From: Neptuniibacter sp. CAU 1671
Lineage (GTDB): Bacteria > Pseudomonadota > Gammaproteobacteria > Pseudomonadales > Balneatricaceae
Reading direction: 5' to 3'
Assembly (NCBI RefSeq): GCF_029222905.1
Contig: NZ_JARHUE010000004.1
Location: 308,600 to 372,599, forward strand
Length of the DNA: 64,000 bases
In this document: positions 10,527 through 20,261 of the stretch, one piece after another
Layout: each line of letters opens with the position of its first letter
Numbering within the stretch: position 1 is the stretch's first letter
Notes under the pieces: generated by a model
What the model was told of the DNA's origin: nothing
The model's database searches: none
The model's input: the letters and a program-made list of their open reading frames with translations, nothing else
Translations under genes and position numbers: made by a program

Positions 10527-11306
10527 TCAGAGTTTTTTCAAGGCGTAGATATCATAGCGGCTGGATTTACCTTCCAGCTGATAGGAGGGCGTTTTTTGCG
10601 CCAGAAACGGCGCTTTGCGAGGGCGTTTAACCACCACACGGTGCGAGGCAATCTGCAGCGCGCTGTCGAGCAGAGCATCTGCATCAAGATCATCACCCAC
10701 CACAGGCCTGAACACTCGCATCTCTTTTTTTACCAGTGCGGATTTGTCCGAATGCGGAAACATTGGGTCCAGATACACAACCGGGTAACGCTGGCCAGCG
10801 GCTGCCTGATCTGTCATCCATTGCTGACTGTCTGCGTTGATCAACTGCATGCGCGCAATAATAGCCTGAAGCTCAGCATCATCTGCCTTACCCGCTCTGA
10901 ATAAACCATCTTCCAGCAACGCATGGATGACCGGAGCACGTTCAAGCAGGGTGACTTCACAACCCAGGGTTGCCAGCACAAAAGCGTCACGACCCATGCC
11001 TGCGGTCGCATCCAGCACCGCAGGACAGACGCCCCCTTTGATGCCCACCGCTTTGGCAATCATCTGCCCTTTTCCGCCACCAAACTGACGCCGGTGGGCA
11101 ACCGCACCAGACACAAAATCAACCCGGGTAGGTCCGGGTGCTTTTTTCCCCAACGGCTGCAGTTGTAAACCCTCCGGCAATACCTCCAAGACCAGATCAT
11201 AACCTGTCGAATCATCCACCAGAGGCAGTTGCAAACGCTCAGCTAAAATCTGGCCTGCACTTTGACAATCAGGATCCGCCAAAATCACCAGAGGGGCCGA
11301 ATTCAT
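10527..11306 (-). CDS. rsmJ: 16S rRNA (guanine1516-N2)-methyltransferase RsmJ
   Basis: RsmJ methylates G1516 of 16S rRNA using S-adenosylmethionine. The 259-residue product has the family motifs [20 protein letters not shown], the SAM-binding [14 protein letters not shown] and the catalytic-type VYLDPMFP. The frame extends further upstream, but ATG at 11306 gives the family length and overlaps the uppP stop codon (ATGA), so it is the preferred start. It is the last gene of a minus-strand run and converges on plsB. Confidence 0.94.
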   Translation of the reverse strand: MNSAPLVILADPDCQSAGQILAERLQLPLVDDSTGYDLVLEVLPEGLQLQPLGKKAPGPTRVDFVSGAVAHRRQFGGGKGQMIAKAVGIKGGVCPAVLDATAGMGRDAFVLATLGCEVTLLERAPVIHALLEDGLFRAGKADDAELQAIIARMQLINADSQQWMTDQAAAGQRYPVVYLDPMFPHSDKSALVKKEMRVFRPVVGDDLDADALLDSALQIASHRVVVKRPRKAPFLAQKTPSYQLEGKSSRYDIYALKKL

Positions 11307-12106
11307 GCGCCACTGCCCAACCAGACCAGCAGCAAAACAGCGCCCAACAACAAACGATAAATCACAAACGGCTGCATACCGATACGATCCAGCCAACTCA
11401 GGAACAGATGGATGCAGGCATATGCACTCAATCCCGCCACCACTGTGCCCATCATCACGCCAGCCCAATGCGGTTCCGGTGTCTGAATCAGATCAACCGT
11501 TTTCAACAAACCTGCGCCCATAATGACCGGGACCGACAGCAAAAAAGAAAAACGTGCAGCCGCCTGACGCTTCAGACCCATCAGCAGCCCGGCGGTAATC
11601 GTGATGCCACTGCGTGAGGTCCCGGGAATCAACGCGATCGCCTGAGCAAAACCAATAATGCAGGCGTCTTTGAACGTTATCTGCTCCATCTGCCGCTGCT
11701 CTTTTCGAAACCAGTCAGCCCAGCCCAGCAGCGCCCCGAAAATCAGCGTTGTTGCAGCGATGACCAGAATAGATCGCAGTTCTGTCTCAATCAGGTGATT
11801 AAAGGTAAATCCGGCCACCACCGCAGGCAGCGTTGCCAGTATGATCCACCAGGCCAGGCGGGACTCAGCAGAGGCCCTGCCCGTCAGGCTGACTAACCAG
11901 GCCTGCAGCAGCTGAATCAGGTCATAACGGAAATAAAACATCACCGCCAGCAGAGTACCCACATGCACACCGACATCAAACGCCAGCCCCTGATCGGGCC
12001 AGCCCAGCAGTTGCGAGGGTAAAATCAGGTGAGCCGAGCTACTGATCGGCAGAAATTCTGTCAGCCCCTGCAGCAGGGCCAGAATAAAAAGGTGCAGAAA
12101 TTCCAT
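11303..12106 (-). CDS. uppP: Undecaprenyl-diphosphatase UppP (BacA)
   Basis: UppP dephosphorylates undecaprenyl diphosphate to recycle the lipid carrier for peptidoglycan and other envelope polymers; overproduction gives bacitracin resistance. The 267-residue polytopic protein shows both signature segments: [15 protein letters not shown] (about 13-27), with the catalytic Glu and Ser-rich motif, and PGTSRSG (about 160), with the essential Arg. The ATG directly abuts the tsaB stop, and the gene overlaps rsmJ by four bases. Confidence 0.97.
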   Translation of the reverse strand: MEFLHLFILALLQGLTEFLPISSSAHLILPSQLLGWPDQGLAFDVGVHVGTLLAVMFYFRYDLIQLLQAWLVSLTGRASAESRLAWWIILATLPAVVAGFTFNHLIETELRSILVIAATTLIFGALLGWADWFRKEQRQMEQITFKDACIIGFAQAIALIPGTSRSGITITAGLLMGLKRQAAARFSFLLSVPVIMGAGLLKTVDLIQTPEPHWAGVMMGTVVAGLSAYACIHLFLSWLDRIGMQPFVIYRLLLGAVLLLVWLGSGA

Positions 12107-12793
12107 TTACTGTTGATCCAACTTTTTCCAGGCCACTTCATCCCGCAAATAGACCGGTAACGCCTGCTCAGCAGTTACCGCTTTACTCTGCGCCCAATCT
12201 GACAGTGCCAGCGTCAGCATCACCGCTGCATTAGGATAATAAGTACGGGTTGAAACCCTTACCTGTTGCTGCACCTCTGACGACATGCTGTTCAGATAAC
12301 ACCAGCCGCTGCCCACAGCCAAGGGCGATCTCATCTCCGGCAGAGTGAGCAGTGAAGGGGGACAAACTTTCTCAGGCATAACTTCAACGGGCAGCCCCTG
12401 ATCAATCCGATACGCCGCCACATAGATCTCATCCATACGTGCATCCAGCGCCGCCACCACATTGTCAGCCCCCTCTTCCAGCCATGCACTCAGTGCCAGC
12501 GAGGCCAGTGTAGAAACGGGCAATACAGGCAGGTCTGCTGCAAAGGCCAGGCCCTGAGTCACGCCGGTCGCAATCCGGATACCCGCAAAAGAGCCAGGCC
12601 CCCTGCCAAACGCGATAGCATCCAGCTGTTGCACGCTCAATCCCGCCTCAGCCAACATGGCTTCGACCATTGGTAACAACTGCTGCGTATGCTGCCGGGG
12701 GATCACTCTGAAATCCTGCATCACCTCACCATCAAGGTGCAGCGCGACAGAACAGGCATCCGTTGAGGTATCCAGTGCCAGTATTTTTGCCAT
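12107..12793 (-). CDS. tsaB: tRNA threonylcarbamoyladenosine biosynthesis protein TsaB
   Basis: TsaB is the inactive paralogue of TsaD that forms the TsaBDE complex making the t6A37 modification on ANN-decoding tRNAs. The 228-residue product begins AKILALDTSTDACSVAL, the ASKHA ATPase fold start, and carries the TsaB segments DAIAFGRGPGSFAGIRI and VAALDARMDEIYVA. Its length matches the family. It directly precedes uppP with no intervening base. This neighbourhood (ubiX-mpl upstream, uppP downstream) is unlike E. coli. Confidence 0.95.
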   Translation of the reverse strand: MAKILALDTSTDACSVALHLDGEVMQDFRVIPRQHTQQLLPMVEAMLAEAGLSVQQLDAIAFGRGPGSFAGIRIATGVTQGLAFAADLPVLPVSTLASLALSAWLEEGADNVVAALDARMDEIYVAAYRIDQGLPVEVMPEKVCPPSLLTLPEMRSPLAVGSGWCYLNSMSSEVQQQVRVSTRTYYPNAAVMLTLALSDWAQSKAVTAEQALPVYLRDEVAWKKLDQQ

Positions 12794-12872
12794 TAAAACA
12801 ACTCTTCTAAAACGATTGCGGCGATTCTAACGCCCGATACGGGGAATTTCATCCATCAGAGAATGCGTCACG

Positions 12873-13487
12873 CTAACTCAGGTCCCCACCCCAGGCGGGC
12901 ATCAACGCATGCGAAAAACCCAGTTGATTGAGGATACGCGCAACCACAAAGTCAATCATATCTGCGACTGACTGGGGTTTATTATAAAAACCGGGACTGG
13001 CAGGAATCACCACTGCACCCATGCGGGTCAGTTTAAGCATATGCTCCAAGTGAATTTCAGAGTATGGCGCCTCGCGCGGCACCAGAATAAGCTGCCGCCG
13101 CTCTTTCAAAGCCACATCAGCGGCCCGTTCAATCAGGTTATTGCTGGCACCACAGGCAATGGCTGACAAGGTGCCCGTGCTACAGGGACACACCACCATG
13201 CGACTTGGCGCACCTGAACCAGAAGCGACCGGCGCCATCCATTGTTCGCGGCCAAATACCCGTAACTGACCTTCATTGGCGTTATAAAGATCCGTCAAAA
13301 ATTGCTGCTGCTCGGAGGGCGTACCTGGCAGAACCAGATCCGTTTCGGTGTTGATCACCACTTGGGCAGCCCGGGAAATCATCACATACACTTTACACTG
13401 TTGCGCCAGCAGGCACTCCAGCAAACGCAGGCCATATTGGGCACCGGAGGCACCGGTAATTGCCAGTGTAATTGTCTTTTCGGACAT
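12873..13487 (-). CDS. ubiX: Flavin prenyltransferase UbiX
   Basis: UbiX makes prenylated FMN, the cofactor of the UbiD decarboxylase in ubiquinone synthesis. The 204-residue product has the N-terminal flavin-binding ITGASGAQYGLRLLE and the segments PCSTGTLSAIACG and LVPREAPYSEIHLEHMLKL typical of UbiX/Pad1. It starts two bases after mpl ends, and this mpl-ubiX pairing is frequent in gammaproteobacteria. A 79-base gap separates it from tsaB. Confidence 0.96.
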   Translation of the reverse strand: MSEKTITLAITGASGAQYGLRLLECLLAQQCKVYVMISRAAQVVINTETDLVLPGTPSEQQQFLTDLYNANEGQLRVFGREQWMAPVASGSGAPSRMVVCPCSTGTLSAIACGASNNLIERAADVALKERRQLILVPREAPYSEIHLEHMLKLTRMGAVVIPASPGFYNKPQSVADMIDFVVARILNQLGFSHALMPAWGGDLS

Positions 13488-13489
13488 AA

Positions 13490-14854
13490 CTAAACCTGTT
13501 CCAGAGCAGTTATCAACCGCTGGTGAATGCCCTCAAAACCGCCATTGCTCATAATCACAATATGGCACGGCTGAGCAGTTTCAGCCTGCAGGTGTTCAAT
13601 AATCTCAGCTGTAGAATTAAATACACGCGCTGGCACCGGGCTCGTTTCAATCACCTGCTCCAAAGACCAGTTCAGCCCCGCCGGTTCAAACCAGCAAACC
13701 GCATCGGCCTCAGCTACGGATGCAGATAGTGCAGCCTGATGCCCGCCCAGACGCATGGTGTTGGAGCGCGGCTCAATCACCGCAATGACTTTCTCCTGCC
13801 CCACCTTGTTACGAATACCTTCAAGTGTAGTGGCGATAGCCGTGGGGTGGTGAGCAAAGTCATCGTAGACACGGACACCCCTCACGGTACCCAGCAGCTC
13901 CATACGCCGCTTAACCCCGGCAAACTCTGAAAGCGCGGCAATACTATGTTCCGGCGTAACCCCCACATGATGGGCAGCAGCCATAGCAACCAGTGCATTA
14001 TTTACATTGTGTAAACCGGTGCAGCTCCACTGCACTTCACCCTGCACAACGCCTTTCAGCCTGACTCTGAATGCACTGCCATCAGCCGCCAGCAATTCAG
14101 ACTGCCAGTCTGCAACCTGCCCTGTCGTGTCGACATTGACCCGTTCGCTCCAGCAACCCATTTCGAGTACTGATTCAAGTGCAGGCTGACCAGTCGGCAC
14201 AATCACCTGGCCGGAAGCAGGCAGAATACGCATCAGATGATGAAACTGCCGCTGTATGGCCGCCAGATCCGGGAAAATATCCGCGTGATCATATTCCAGA
14301 TTATTCAGAATCAAGGTGCGTGGGTGGTAATGAACAAACTTGGAGCGTTTATCAAAAAACGCCGTATCGTACTCATCTGCCTCAATTACGAAAAAAGGCG
14401 TATCACCCAACCGGGCAGAGACAGGAAAATTCTGCGGCACACCACCAATCAGAAAACCGGGCGACATACCCGCATATTCTAGAATCCAGGCCAGCATGGT
14501 GGCAGTACTGGTTTTACCGTGGGTACCCGCCACCGCCAACACCCAGCGATCCTGCAGTAGATGCTCAGACAACCATTGCGGACCCGAGGTATACGTCAGC
14601 CCCTTATCCAGCACATATTCAACACAGGGGTTACCACGAGACATTGCATTGCCCACCACGACCAGATCCGGCGCGGGCTCTAACTGAATCGGATCATAAC
14701 CCTGAATTAACTCAATGCCCTGACTTTCAAGCTGGGTGCTCATCGGTGGATAGACATTCTGATCGGAGCCTGTCACCCGATGTCCGAGGGCTTTCGCCAG
14801 AATGGCCAGCGAGCCCATAAAGGTTCCGCAGATGCCTAAAATATGGATATGCAA
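13490..14854 (-). CDS. mpl: UDP-N-acetylmuramate:L-alanyl-gamma-D-glutamyl-meso-diaminopimelate ligase Mpl
   Basis: Mpl recycles murein tripeptide by joining it to UDP-MurNAc, bypassing MurC, MurD and MurE. The 454-residue product starts HIHILGICGTFMGSLA, the Mpl variant of the Mur-ligase N-terminus, and has the ATP-binding GTHGKTSTATM (about 109-119) and the C-terminal segment ending in SNGGFEGIH. It is the first gene of the minus-strand run mpl-ubiX-tsaB-uppP-rsmJ and diverges from fbp across a 201-base region. Confidence 0.97.
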   Translation of the reverse strand: MHIHILGICGTFMGSLAILAKALGHRVTGSDQNVYPPMSTQLESQGIELIQGYDPIQLEPAPDLVVVGNAMSRGNPCVEYVLDKGLTYTSGPQWLSEHLLQDRWVLAVAGTHGKTSTATMLAWILEYAGMSPGFLIGGVPQNFPVSARLGDTPFFVIEADEYDTAFFDKRSKFVHYHPRTLILNNLEYDHADIFPDLAAIQRQFHHLMRILPASGQVIVPTGQPALESVLEMGCWSERVNVDTTGQVADWQSELLAADGSAFRVRLKGVVQGEVQWSCTGLHNVNNALVAMAAAHHVGVTPEHSIAALSEFAGVKRRMELLGTVRGVRVYDDFAHHPTAIATTLEGIRNKVGQEKVIAVIEPRSNTMRLGGHQAALSASVAEADAVCWFEPAGLNWSLEQVIETSPVPARVFNSTAEIIEHLQAETAQPCHIVIMSNGGFEGIHQRLITALEQV

Positions 14855-15055
14855 AATCCCAACTCCTTACCTCGTTTTTTCTTCCTGAAGCCTATAATTA
14901 CGCATGACCAAATGGTTTGTGAGGCATCATAACAGTTTTCCCTGCAGATACAGCGCATTCGCCACTTTTGACCCTAAAAACGATGCAATCAAAAGTTGAA
15001 TCCCGTAGAATTCGCAGCCAAACGAAACCCCTGCCACCGGAGCCAAAAACAGCGC

Positions 15056-16054
15056 ATGTTACTCCTCAGTCAGTACCTGAAACATCACAAAACGGAAGAC
15101 ACGCTCGCCGAGCTAATCGATACCCTTATGCTGGCGTGTAAAGAAGTAGCCATTCAATTACGTGAGGGTGAACTGGCCGGTGTTCTGGGCTCTACCGACA
15201 ACACCAATGTGCAGGGCGAAACCCAGAAAAAAATGGATGTTATCGCCAACGACCTGCTGAAAAAATTTCTGCTGGATAACCCTCTGGTGGCCGGCCTGGC
15301 CTCTGAAGAGGAAGACCTGCCGGTAGCTGGCAATCCAGACGGCAAGTTCCTGGTCATTTTCGACCCGCTGGATGGTTCATCCAACATCGATATCAACGTC
15401 TCTGTAGGCACCATTTTTTCCATTCTGGAGCTGCCAGAAGGCGCCAGCGGCGCTGACGAATCAGCTTACCTGCAGAACGGCCGCAAACAGCTTGCAGCCG
15501 GTTACGTTCTGTATGGTCAGTCCGCAGTCCTGGCTCTGACTACCGGCCAGGGCGTTAACTTCTTTACCCTGGCGCATACCGGTGACTTTATTCTGACCCG
15601 TGAAAACGTGCAGGTACCCACACAGACCAAAGAGTTTGCCATCAACATGTCAAACCACCGTTTCTGGGAAGACAGCATGCGCACCTATATCGGTGACCTG
15701 CTTGAAGGTAGCGAAGGTCCTCGCGGTAAAAATTACAACATGCGCTGGATCGCCTCGATGGTTGCCGAAGTGCACCGCGTTCTGACCCGGGGCGGCATCT
15801 TCACTTACCCGTGGGATCAGCGCGATCCGGGAAAACCAGGCAAGCTGCGTCTCATGTATGAAGGTAATCCGATGAGCATGCTGATTGAGCAGGCAGGCGG
15901 TATCGCCAGTACCTGTTACATCAATATTCTGGATCTGGAACCAAAAGAGATTCACCAGCGGGTTTCAGTCGCTTTGGGTTCTGCAGACGAGGTAAACACG
16001 CTGCTTGAGTACCATAACGATCATTCGGGGGTAGCTGCTCAGCTTAACAGCTGA
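15056..16054 (+). CDS. fbp: Class 1 fructose-1,6-bisphosphatase
   Basis: This enzyme hydrolyses fructose 1,6-bisphosphate in gluconeogenesis. The frame contains the metal-binding motif [11 protein letters not shown], the segment [14 protein letters not shown] upstream of it (here [13 protein letters not shown]) and the sugar-phosphate region [15 protein letters not shown]. The ATG at 15056 gives 332 residues starting MLLLSQYL, which lines up with the usual FBPase N-terminus; an upstream in-frame TTG would add 20 unrelated residues. The Shine-Dalgarno (GGAG) is about 13 bases away, rather far. Confidence 0.95.
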   Translation: MLLLSQYLKHHKTEDTLAELIDTLMLACKEVAIQLREGELAGVLGSTDNTNVQGETQKKMDVIANDLLKKFLLDNPLVAGLASEEEDLPVAGNPDGKFLVIFDPLDGSSNIDINVSVGTIFSILELPEGASGADESAYLQNGRKQLAAGYVLYGQSAVLALTTGQGVNFFTLAHTGDFILTRENVQVPTQTKEFAINMSNHRFWEDSMRTYIGDLLEGSEGPRGKNYNMRWIASMVAEVHRVLTRGGIFTYPWDQRDPGKPGKLRLMYEGNPMSMLIEQAGGIASTCYINILDLEPKEIHQRVSVALGSADEVNTLLEYHNDHSGVAAQLNS

Positions 16055-16153
16055 TCAAAGCTTCACCTCTAAGTAGTATTCAATTGCCGGTGATAGCCTG
16101 ACTATAATCGGCGCTTTACTGATTTAACTTAAAACTCGAACAGGAAGGCAATC

Positions 16154-16690
16154 ATGGGCTTCGCATCAGTACCAGCAGGTAAAGACCTGCCGAACGACAT
16201 CTACGTAGTCATCGAAATTCCAGCCGACAGCGATCCGGTTAAATACGAGATCGAAAAAGAGGAAGACGCGATCTTCGTAGACCGCTTCATGGCTGCACCC
16301 ATGTTCTACCCAGCGAACTATGGCTACATCAACAACACCCTGGCTGATGATGGCGATGCTGTTGACGTGCTGGTAGTTACCCCTTACCCGGTAGTTCCAG
16401 GTTCTGTTATCCGCTGCCGTCCTGTGGGCGTTCTGAAAATGACCGACGAAGCGGGCGAAGACTTTAAACTGGTTGCCGTACCACACGACAAACTGACTAA
16501 AGCCTACAAAGATGTGCAGGACGTTGAAGACCTGCCACAGCTGCTGCGTGATCGTATCAAGCACTTCTTTGAAAACTACAAAGGTCTGGAAGAAGGCAAG
16601 TGGGTTAAAGTCGAAGGCTGGGATAACGCGGATGCAGCACGTGCAACCATCATGGCTGGCGCTCAGGCATACGCTGAAGCCAACAAATAA
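16154..16690 (+). CDS. ppa: Inorganic pyrophosphatase (soluble, family I)
   Basis: Ppa hydrolyses pyrophosphate released by biosynthetic reactions. The 178-residue product has the family length and the active-site segments FPANYGYI-type (here [20 protein letters not shown]), in which the DGDAVDVLV acidic cluster binds magnesium. Its codon use looks strongly biased, as expected for a highly expressed gene. It has an AGGA-type Shine-Dalgarno and is followed by a strong terminator, so it is probably monocistronic. Confidence 0.97.
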   Translation: MGFASVPAGKDLPNDIYVVIEIPADSDPVKYEIEKEEDAIFVDRFMAAPMFYPANYGYINNTLADDGDAVDVLVVTPYPVVPGSVIRCRPVGVLKMTDEAGEDFKLVAVPHDKLTKAYKDVQDVEDLPQLLRDRIKHFFENYKGLEEGKWVKVEGWDNADAARATIMAGAQAYAEANK

Positions 16691-16708
16691 GTCCCCAATT
16701 TATTGATT

Positions 16709-16740
16709 AAAAAACCCCGCAACTGCGGGGTTTTTTATTT
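16709..16740 (+). terminator. Rho-independent terminator of ppa
   Basis: A 12-bp stem (16709-16720 with 16725-16736), whose core is CCCCGC/GCGGGG, with a four-base loop and a run of T residues, starts 19 bases after the ppa stop. Confidence 0.93.
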
Positions 16741-16962
16741 CCTGTTTTTCCCTGAACTTTCATCACATTGACACCGTCTTAGCCTAAAATTTTCACAAAA
16801 TTCAGATTTTATTTTAAACAAAATCAACCACTTATCATTAGAAAAATTCAGGCTTTGGCCAGTTTAAGTAAACAAGATGCAAGTTAACGGGCAGTCTTTC
16901 AAAATAAAATTCGATATACTGATTGAAGCTGTCTCTGAGTCATAACAAAAGGTCTTATAACA

Positions 16963-17406
16963 ATGAAGTTACCTGCACTCTCGACGCTGATCCTAGGCGC
17001 AGTTTTAAATGTCCAGGCACATGCGGCCAGCACCAACTTTGAATTCATTTCCTACTATCTGAATTCATTTGCCAGCCGCGATGCCGCAGGGCTTTACAAT
17101 CTGTTTAACTGGGACGGAGTTGAATCAGGATTACGCAAGGAAGTCGAGAAAGAGCTACGCGCTGCATTCAAAGGTCAACAGATCCGCCGGATTTATATTG
17201 ATCCGGTTCGCAAGGATCTGCCTCACCCGACCTTTGAAGAAAATGGCAAACAGTACGAACTCAATCTCAAACCCACTGGCCAGCTTTACATCGTCTACAT
17301 GGACAAAAATGGTGCCACCAACACCAGCAAGATGTATGTTGGCAAACAGAATGGACAGATCAAAATCGGCAGTTTACGGCCGGTTACAGCGACCGCGTCG
17401 AACTAA
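16963..17406 (+). CDS. Hypothetical secreted protein
   Basis: The 147-residue protein has a predicted signal peptide (core LSTLILGAVLNVQA, cleavage after AHA near residue 21). The mature part of about 125 residues is charged and contains a YxxFNWDGVE-like segment, then beta-rich sequence (GQLYIVYMDKNGATNT). I do not recognise a family. The fold may be NTF2-like or a small periplasmic domain, but this is a guess from composition. A TATACT hexamer lies 43 bases upstream of the ATG without a good -35 partner. It stands alone after ppa. Confidence 0.7.
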   Translation: MKLPALSTLILGAVLNVQAHAASTNFEFISYYLNSFASRDAAGLYNLFNWDGVESGLRKEVEKELRAAFKGQQIRRIYIDPVRKDLPHPTFEENGKQYELNLKPTGQLYIVYMDKNGATNTSKMYVGKQNGQIKIGSLRPVTATASN

Positions 17407-17449
17407 TTACCTGTTCACGTAGCCACTGTTCCCATTGATCCAACTGAGA

Positions 17450-17911
17450 CTAGTCCCACTTTTCGTTGGCACTGGTCTCAGCCCTCTCCTCCCAATGCGC
17501 CTCCAGTCGAACTTTCGCCGCCTCTCTTTGCTCTGCAATCACGGCAAACAGTTGCCGCATCACGGCAGCCTGATCCAGCAAAGCATCCATTTTGAGTTCC
17601 GCTACAGATGAACCCTTTACGCGGAAAGGCTCACTCAAATAACCTGACGCCTCTTCATTTTTATCACTCATTTGCGACAAACCATGCCGCATCAGATGGT
17701 TCAGAAAATCCTGCACCAATGTCTGCTTCTGCTCTTTAGCAGCCAGAGCAATTTCCGTTGAGAGACTGATTTTATTGCTCTTTTCAGAAAGAGGTTGATT
17801 GCTGGCCGCCTGCTGCAGCAACTCAAAAAACGCCGCATTGTGCTGTCCGTTGGCACCTGCCCCTGTCTCAGAAACAGACACCACGCCAGGCAAAAAAAGA
17901 GGGCTGATCAT
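17450..17911 (-). CDS. Hypothetical helical protein
   Basis: I chose the ATG at 17911, giving 153 residues, because GAGG lies six bases upstream; an in-frame start four codons earlier lacks this. The product is hydrophilic and helix-rich, Ala/Gln/Glu-heavy, with an amphipathic coil near the C-terminus (AAVMRQLFAVIAEQREAAK) and no signal peptide, membrane helix or recognisable motif. It converges on the preceding secreted protein and diverges from a short membrane ORF. Function unknown. Confidence 0.55.
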   Translation of the reverse strand: MISPLFLPGVVSVSETGAGANGQHNAAFFELLQQAASNQPLSEKSNKISLSTEIALAAKEQKQTLVQDFLNHLMRHGLSQMSDKNEEASGYLSEPFRVKGSSVAELKMDALLDQAAVMRQLFAVIAEQREAAKVRLEAHWEERAETSANEKWD

Positions 17912-18098
17912 GACAAACCTCACCTGCTGATAAAAAATTCAGCTAAGCATCCAGCAAGATTTAAACCAGACTGAGCAAATGGCACCGAGGCAGCATGAAA
18001 AAAAATCAGGAAAAATTTAACTAAGTCGTAAAAAAAGAGTTTTCTCAGGCAGATGTTTGGACCTAGAATCAAAATTCCCGTAACTACCTGGATGCCAC

Positions 18099-18212
18099 AT
18101 GGCTGAAGTGATAATTCTTGCGATCAGCGTTCCGCTGGTTGTGCTTTGGGTGATGAGCTTACGCAAACCCGAAGCACTACCGGAAATGCAGAACGAAGCA
18201 ACCGACCGCTGA
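18099..18212 (+). CDS. Possible 37-residue single-pass membrane peptide
   Basis: The ATG at 18099 opens a 37-codon frame that reads as one hydrophobic helix (VIILAISVPLVVLWVM, residues 4-19) followed by a short basic and then acidic tail (SLRKPEALPEM). That is the layout of many small membrane proteins. The Shine-Dalgarno is poor (GGAT) and the ORF could be chance. It ends nine bases before the parA stop codon, on the opposite strand. Confidence 0.35.
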   Translation: MAEVIILAISVPLVVLWVMSLRKPEALPEMQNEATDR

Positions 18213-18221
18213 TCAAAGCGC

Positions 18222-18989
18222 TCAGGACAATTCCTGAAACAACTCTACAAACTGTTCAGTGAGTTTGTGTTTGGGCGCCAAATGAATCAAAGGACAGGTG
18301 ACATCGTGTGATTCCCGCATCTTCACAGAGGCTGAAATGCGGGTATTCAAGACTGGCAGATCATCGGCCAGCAACTCATCCACAATGCGCTGAGGCAGAC
18401 TTGCGCGCGGCTGGAACTGGTTTACAACAATCCCCTCCACCGTCAACGCATTATTGTGATCTTCACGCGTTTCATGCACATTCGCCAACAAACTGTACAA
18501 AGCCTGTCTGGCAAACTCATCACAATCGAATGGGATCAGGCAGCGGTCCGCCGCAACCAGCGCTGACAGGGTATAGAAATTAAAAGCCGGCGGGGTATCA
18601 ATATAGATAGCATCGTACTCTTTAGAGAGTACTTCCAGCGTATCACGCAGCTTGTAGATCTTGTGTTTTGCTTCCAGCTTGGACTGCAGATCACCCAGAC
18701 TGGGGTTGGACGGCATGACAAACAGGTTTTCATAGGGCGTGGGGTGAATATAGCTTTCCGGCCCCAGCGGTTTCAGCTGAAAACTCAACACAGATTCAAA
18801 AAAATCACGGATATCCGGTTTGATGTCCAGATACTCTTCACCCAGCATGTAATGGCTTGAGTTGCACTGCGGATCAAGGTCTACCACCAGGGTTTTCTTA
18901 CCGCGGGAGGCACTGATTGCAGCCAGATTCACCGCAATACTCGACTTACCGACACCGCCTTTCTGGTTGAACACGACCCGCTTGACCAT
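18222..18989 (-). CDS. ParA-family ATPase (orphan, no ParB partner nearby)
   Basis: This 255-residue Walker-type ATPase has the deviant Walker A KGGVGKSS near its N-terminus (VFNQKGGVGKSSIAVNLAA), Walker A' LVVDLDPQCNSS and Walker B AIYIDTPPA, all typical of ParA partition/positioning ATPases. ATG at 18989 is chosen over an in-frame GTG four codons upstream because GAGGG lies five bases before it. No parB-like gene or parS-like repeat is adjacent. In Oceanospirillales and Pseudomonas, such solitary ParA proteins can act in chromosome or protein-cluster positioning; the role here is unknown. Confidence 0.88.
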   Translation of the reverse strand: MVKRVVFNQKGGVGKSSIAVNLAAISASRGKKTLVVDLDPQCNSSHYMLGEEYLDIKPDIRDFFESVLSFQLKPLGPESYIHPTPYENLFVMPSNPSLGDLQSKLEAKHKIYKLRDTLEVLSKEYDAIYIDTPPAFNFYTLSALVAADRCLIPFDCDEFARQALYSLLANVHETREDHNNALTVEGIVVNQFQPRASLPQRIVDELLADDLPVLNTRISASVKMRESHDVTCPLIHLAPKHKLTEQFVELFQELS

Positions 18990-19304
18990 GATGACCCTCA
19001 CAACGTATTGAATACAGAAACCATGCTGCCTTACTGCATCGCAATATCCCTAATTATGCAGCGAACGTCAATGGTTTTGACGCTAAATCCCCAGATAGCT
19101 AGCGAATTTGACGCTTCAAAGGCCGCAACAGCAAAAAATCCGCCAACGCTCATTTTTTAACCCACTAGATTCGGGATATGGAGTCTATTTTCGGTAAAAT
19201 TGAAGCTAAACTGCAAAAAACTGCTAACTTATAGACAAGTCACACCCAGTTACGGCAAACTATGGCCACTTTTGAACCAAAACGCCGACTTTCTGAGAGA
19301 AATC

Positions 19305-19748
19305 ATGGCAAAAATCCTGTTACTTAACGGGCCAAATCTGAATCTGCTGGGTAAACGTGAACCGGGCATCTACGGTAGCGCCACGCTGGCCGACATTTGT
19401 GACACCCTCACAAAAGAAGCACAGCGTGCAGGGCATGATTTGCTGCATTTGCAAAGCAATGCAGAGTCCGTTTTGTTGGATCGCATTCACAATGCTCAGG
19501 ATGACGGCGTTGCGTTCATCATTATCAATCCCGCTGCATTTACTCACACCAGTATTGCCCTGCGCGATGCGCTGCTTGGGGTCAAAATCCCCTTTATTGA
19601 GGTTCACCTCTCTAATGTGCACGCCCGGGAAAGCTTCAGACACCATTCCTATCTTTCTGATATCGCTGAAGGTGTTATCTGTGGGTTAGGTGCAGAGGGT
19701 TATTCATTCGCACTTCAGGCGGCTGTCAGCCGGTTGAAGCAAGCCTGA
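19305..19748 (+). CDS. aroQ: Type II 3-dehydroquinate dehydratase
   Basis: AroQ performs the third step of the shikimate pathway, dehydrating 3-dehydroquinate. ATG at 19305 gives the family length of 147 residues and the canonical start [19 protein letters not shown]; the open frame upstream is not family-like. The active-site Tyr is in PGIYG, the conserved NPAAFTHTS binds substrate, and the catalytic His is in FIEVHLSN. It lies 26 bases upstream of accB, an arrangement shared with many gammaproteobacteria, so aroQ-accB-accC are probably cotranscribed. Confidence 0.97.
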   Translation: MAKILLLNGPNLNLLGKREPGIYGSATLADICDTLTKEAQRAGHDLLHLQSNAESVLLDRIHNAQDDGVAFIIINPAAFTHTSIALRDALLGVKIPFIEVHLSNVHARESFRHHSYLSDIAEGVICGLGAEGYSFALQAAVSRLKQA

Positions 19749-19774
19749 TTATCTGTTTTGAGAGATTGTTATCC

Positions 19775-20224
19775 ATGGATATCCGTAAAGTTAAAAAGCT
19801 GATCGAACTCTTGGAAGAGTCCAACATCAACGAGATCGAAATCAAAGAAGGTGAAGAATCAGTACGCATCAGCCGCGGCTCATCCATCACGGCCGTAGCT
19901 GCAGCTCCTGCTCCTGTTATGGCAGCACCGGCACCGGTCGCAGCACCAGCAGCGGCCGCCGAAGCAGCACCGGCTGCCCCTGAATTCACCGGTCACGTGG
20001 TTAAATCACCGATGGTCGGCACCTTCTATCGTTCGCCATCACCTAGCTCCCCTTCTTTCATTGAGATTGGTCAGAGCGTTAAGGCTGGTGATGTTATCTG
20101 TATCATCGAAGCGATGAAGATGATGAACCAGATTGAAGCCGATAAGGCAGGCGTCATCGAAGCGATTCTGGTAGAAGACGGTCAGCCGGTCGAGTTTGAT
20201 CAGCCACTGGTTACTATCGTTTAA
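19775..20224 (+). CDS. accB: Acetyl-CoA carboxylase biotin carboxyl carrier protein
   Basis: AccB carries biotin between the carboxylase and carboxyltransferase halves of acetyl-CoA carboxylase, the first committed step of fatty acid synthesis. The 149-residue product has an N-terminal helical region ([18 protein letters not shown]), an Ala/Pro-rich linker (about 39-70) and a biotinyl domain with EAMKM, in which K115 is the biotinylated lysine. The start at 19775 fits the family better than an in-frame codon nine bases upstream. The next gene is accC. Confidence 0.97.
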   Translation: MDIRKVKKLIELLEESNINEIEIKEGEESVRISRGSSITAVAAAPAPVMAAPAPVAAPAAAAEAAPAAPEFTGHVVKSPMVGTFYRSPSPSSPSFIEIGQSVKAGDVICIIEAMKMMNQIEADKAGVIEAILVEDGQPVEFDQPLVTIV

Positions 20225-20261
20225 GTCAGTTCACCCAGTTTAAAGCAAGGATTATCTACCC

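Noticed and set aside
12873..14854. tRNA genes in intergenic regions
   Set aside because: No cloverleaf with CCA-like end or GTTCGA-type T arm was seen in this or the other gaps.
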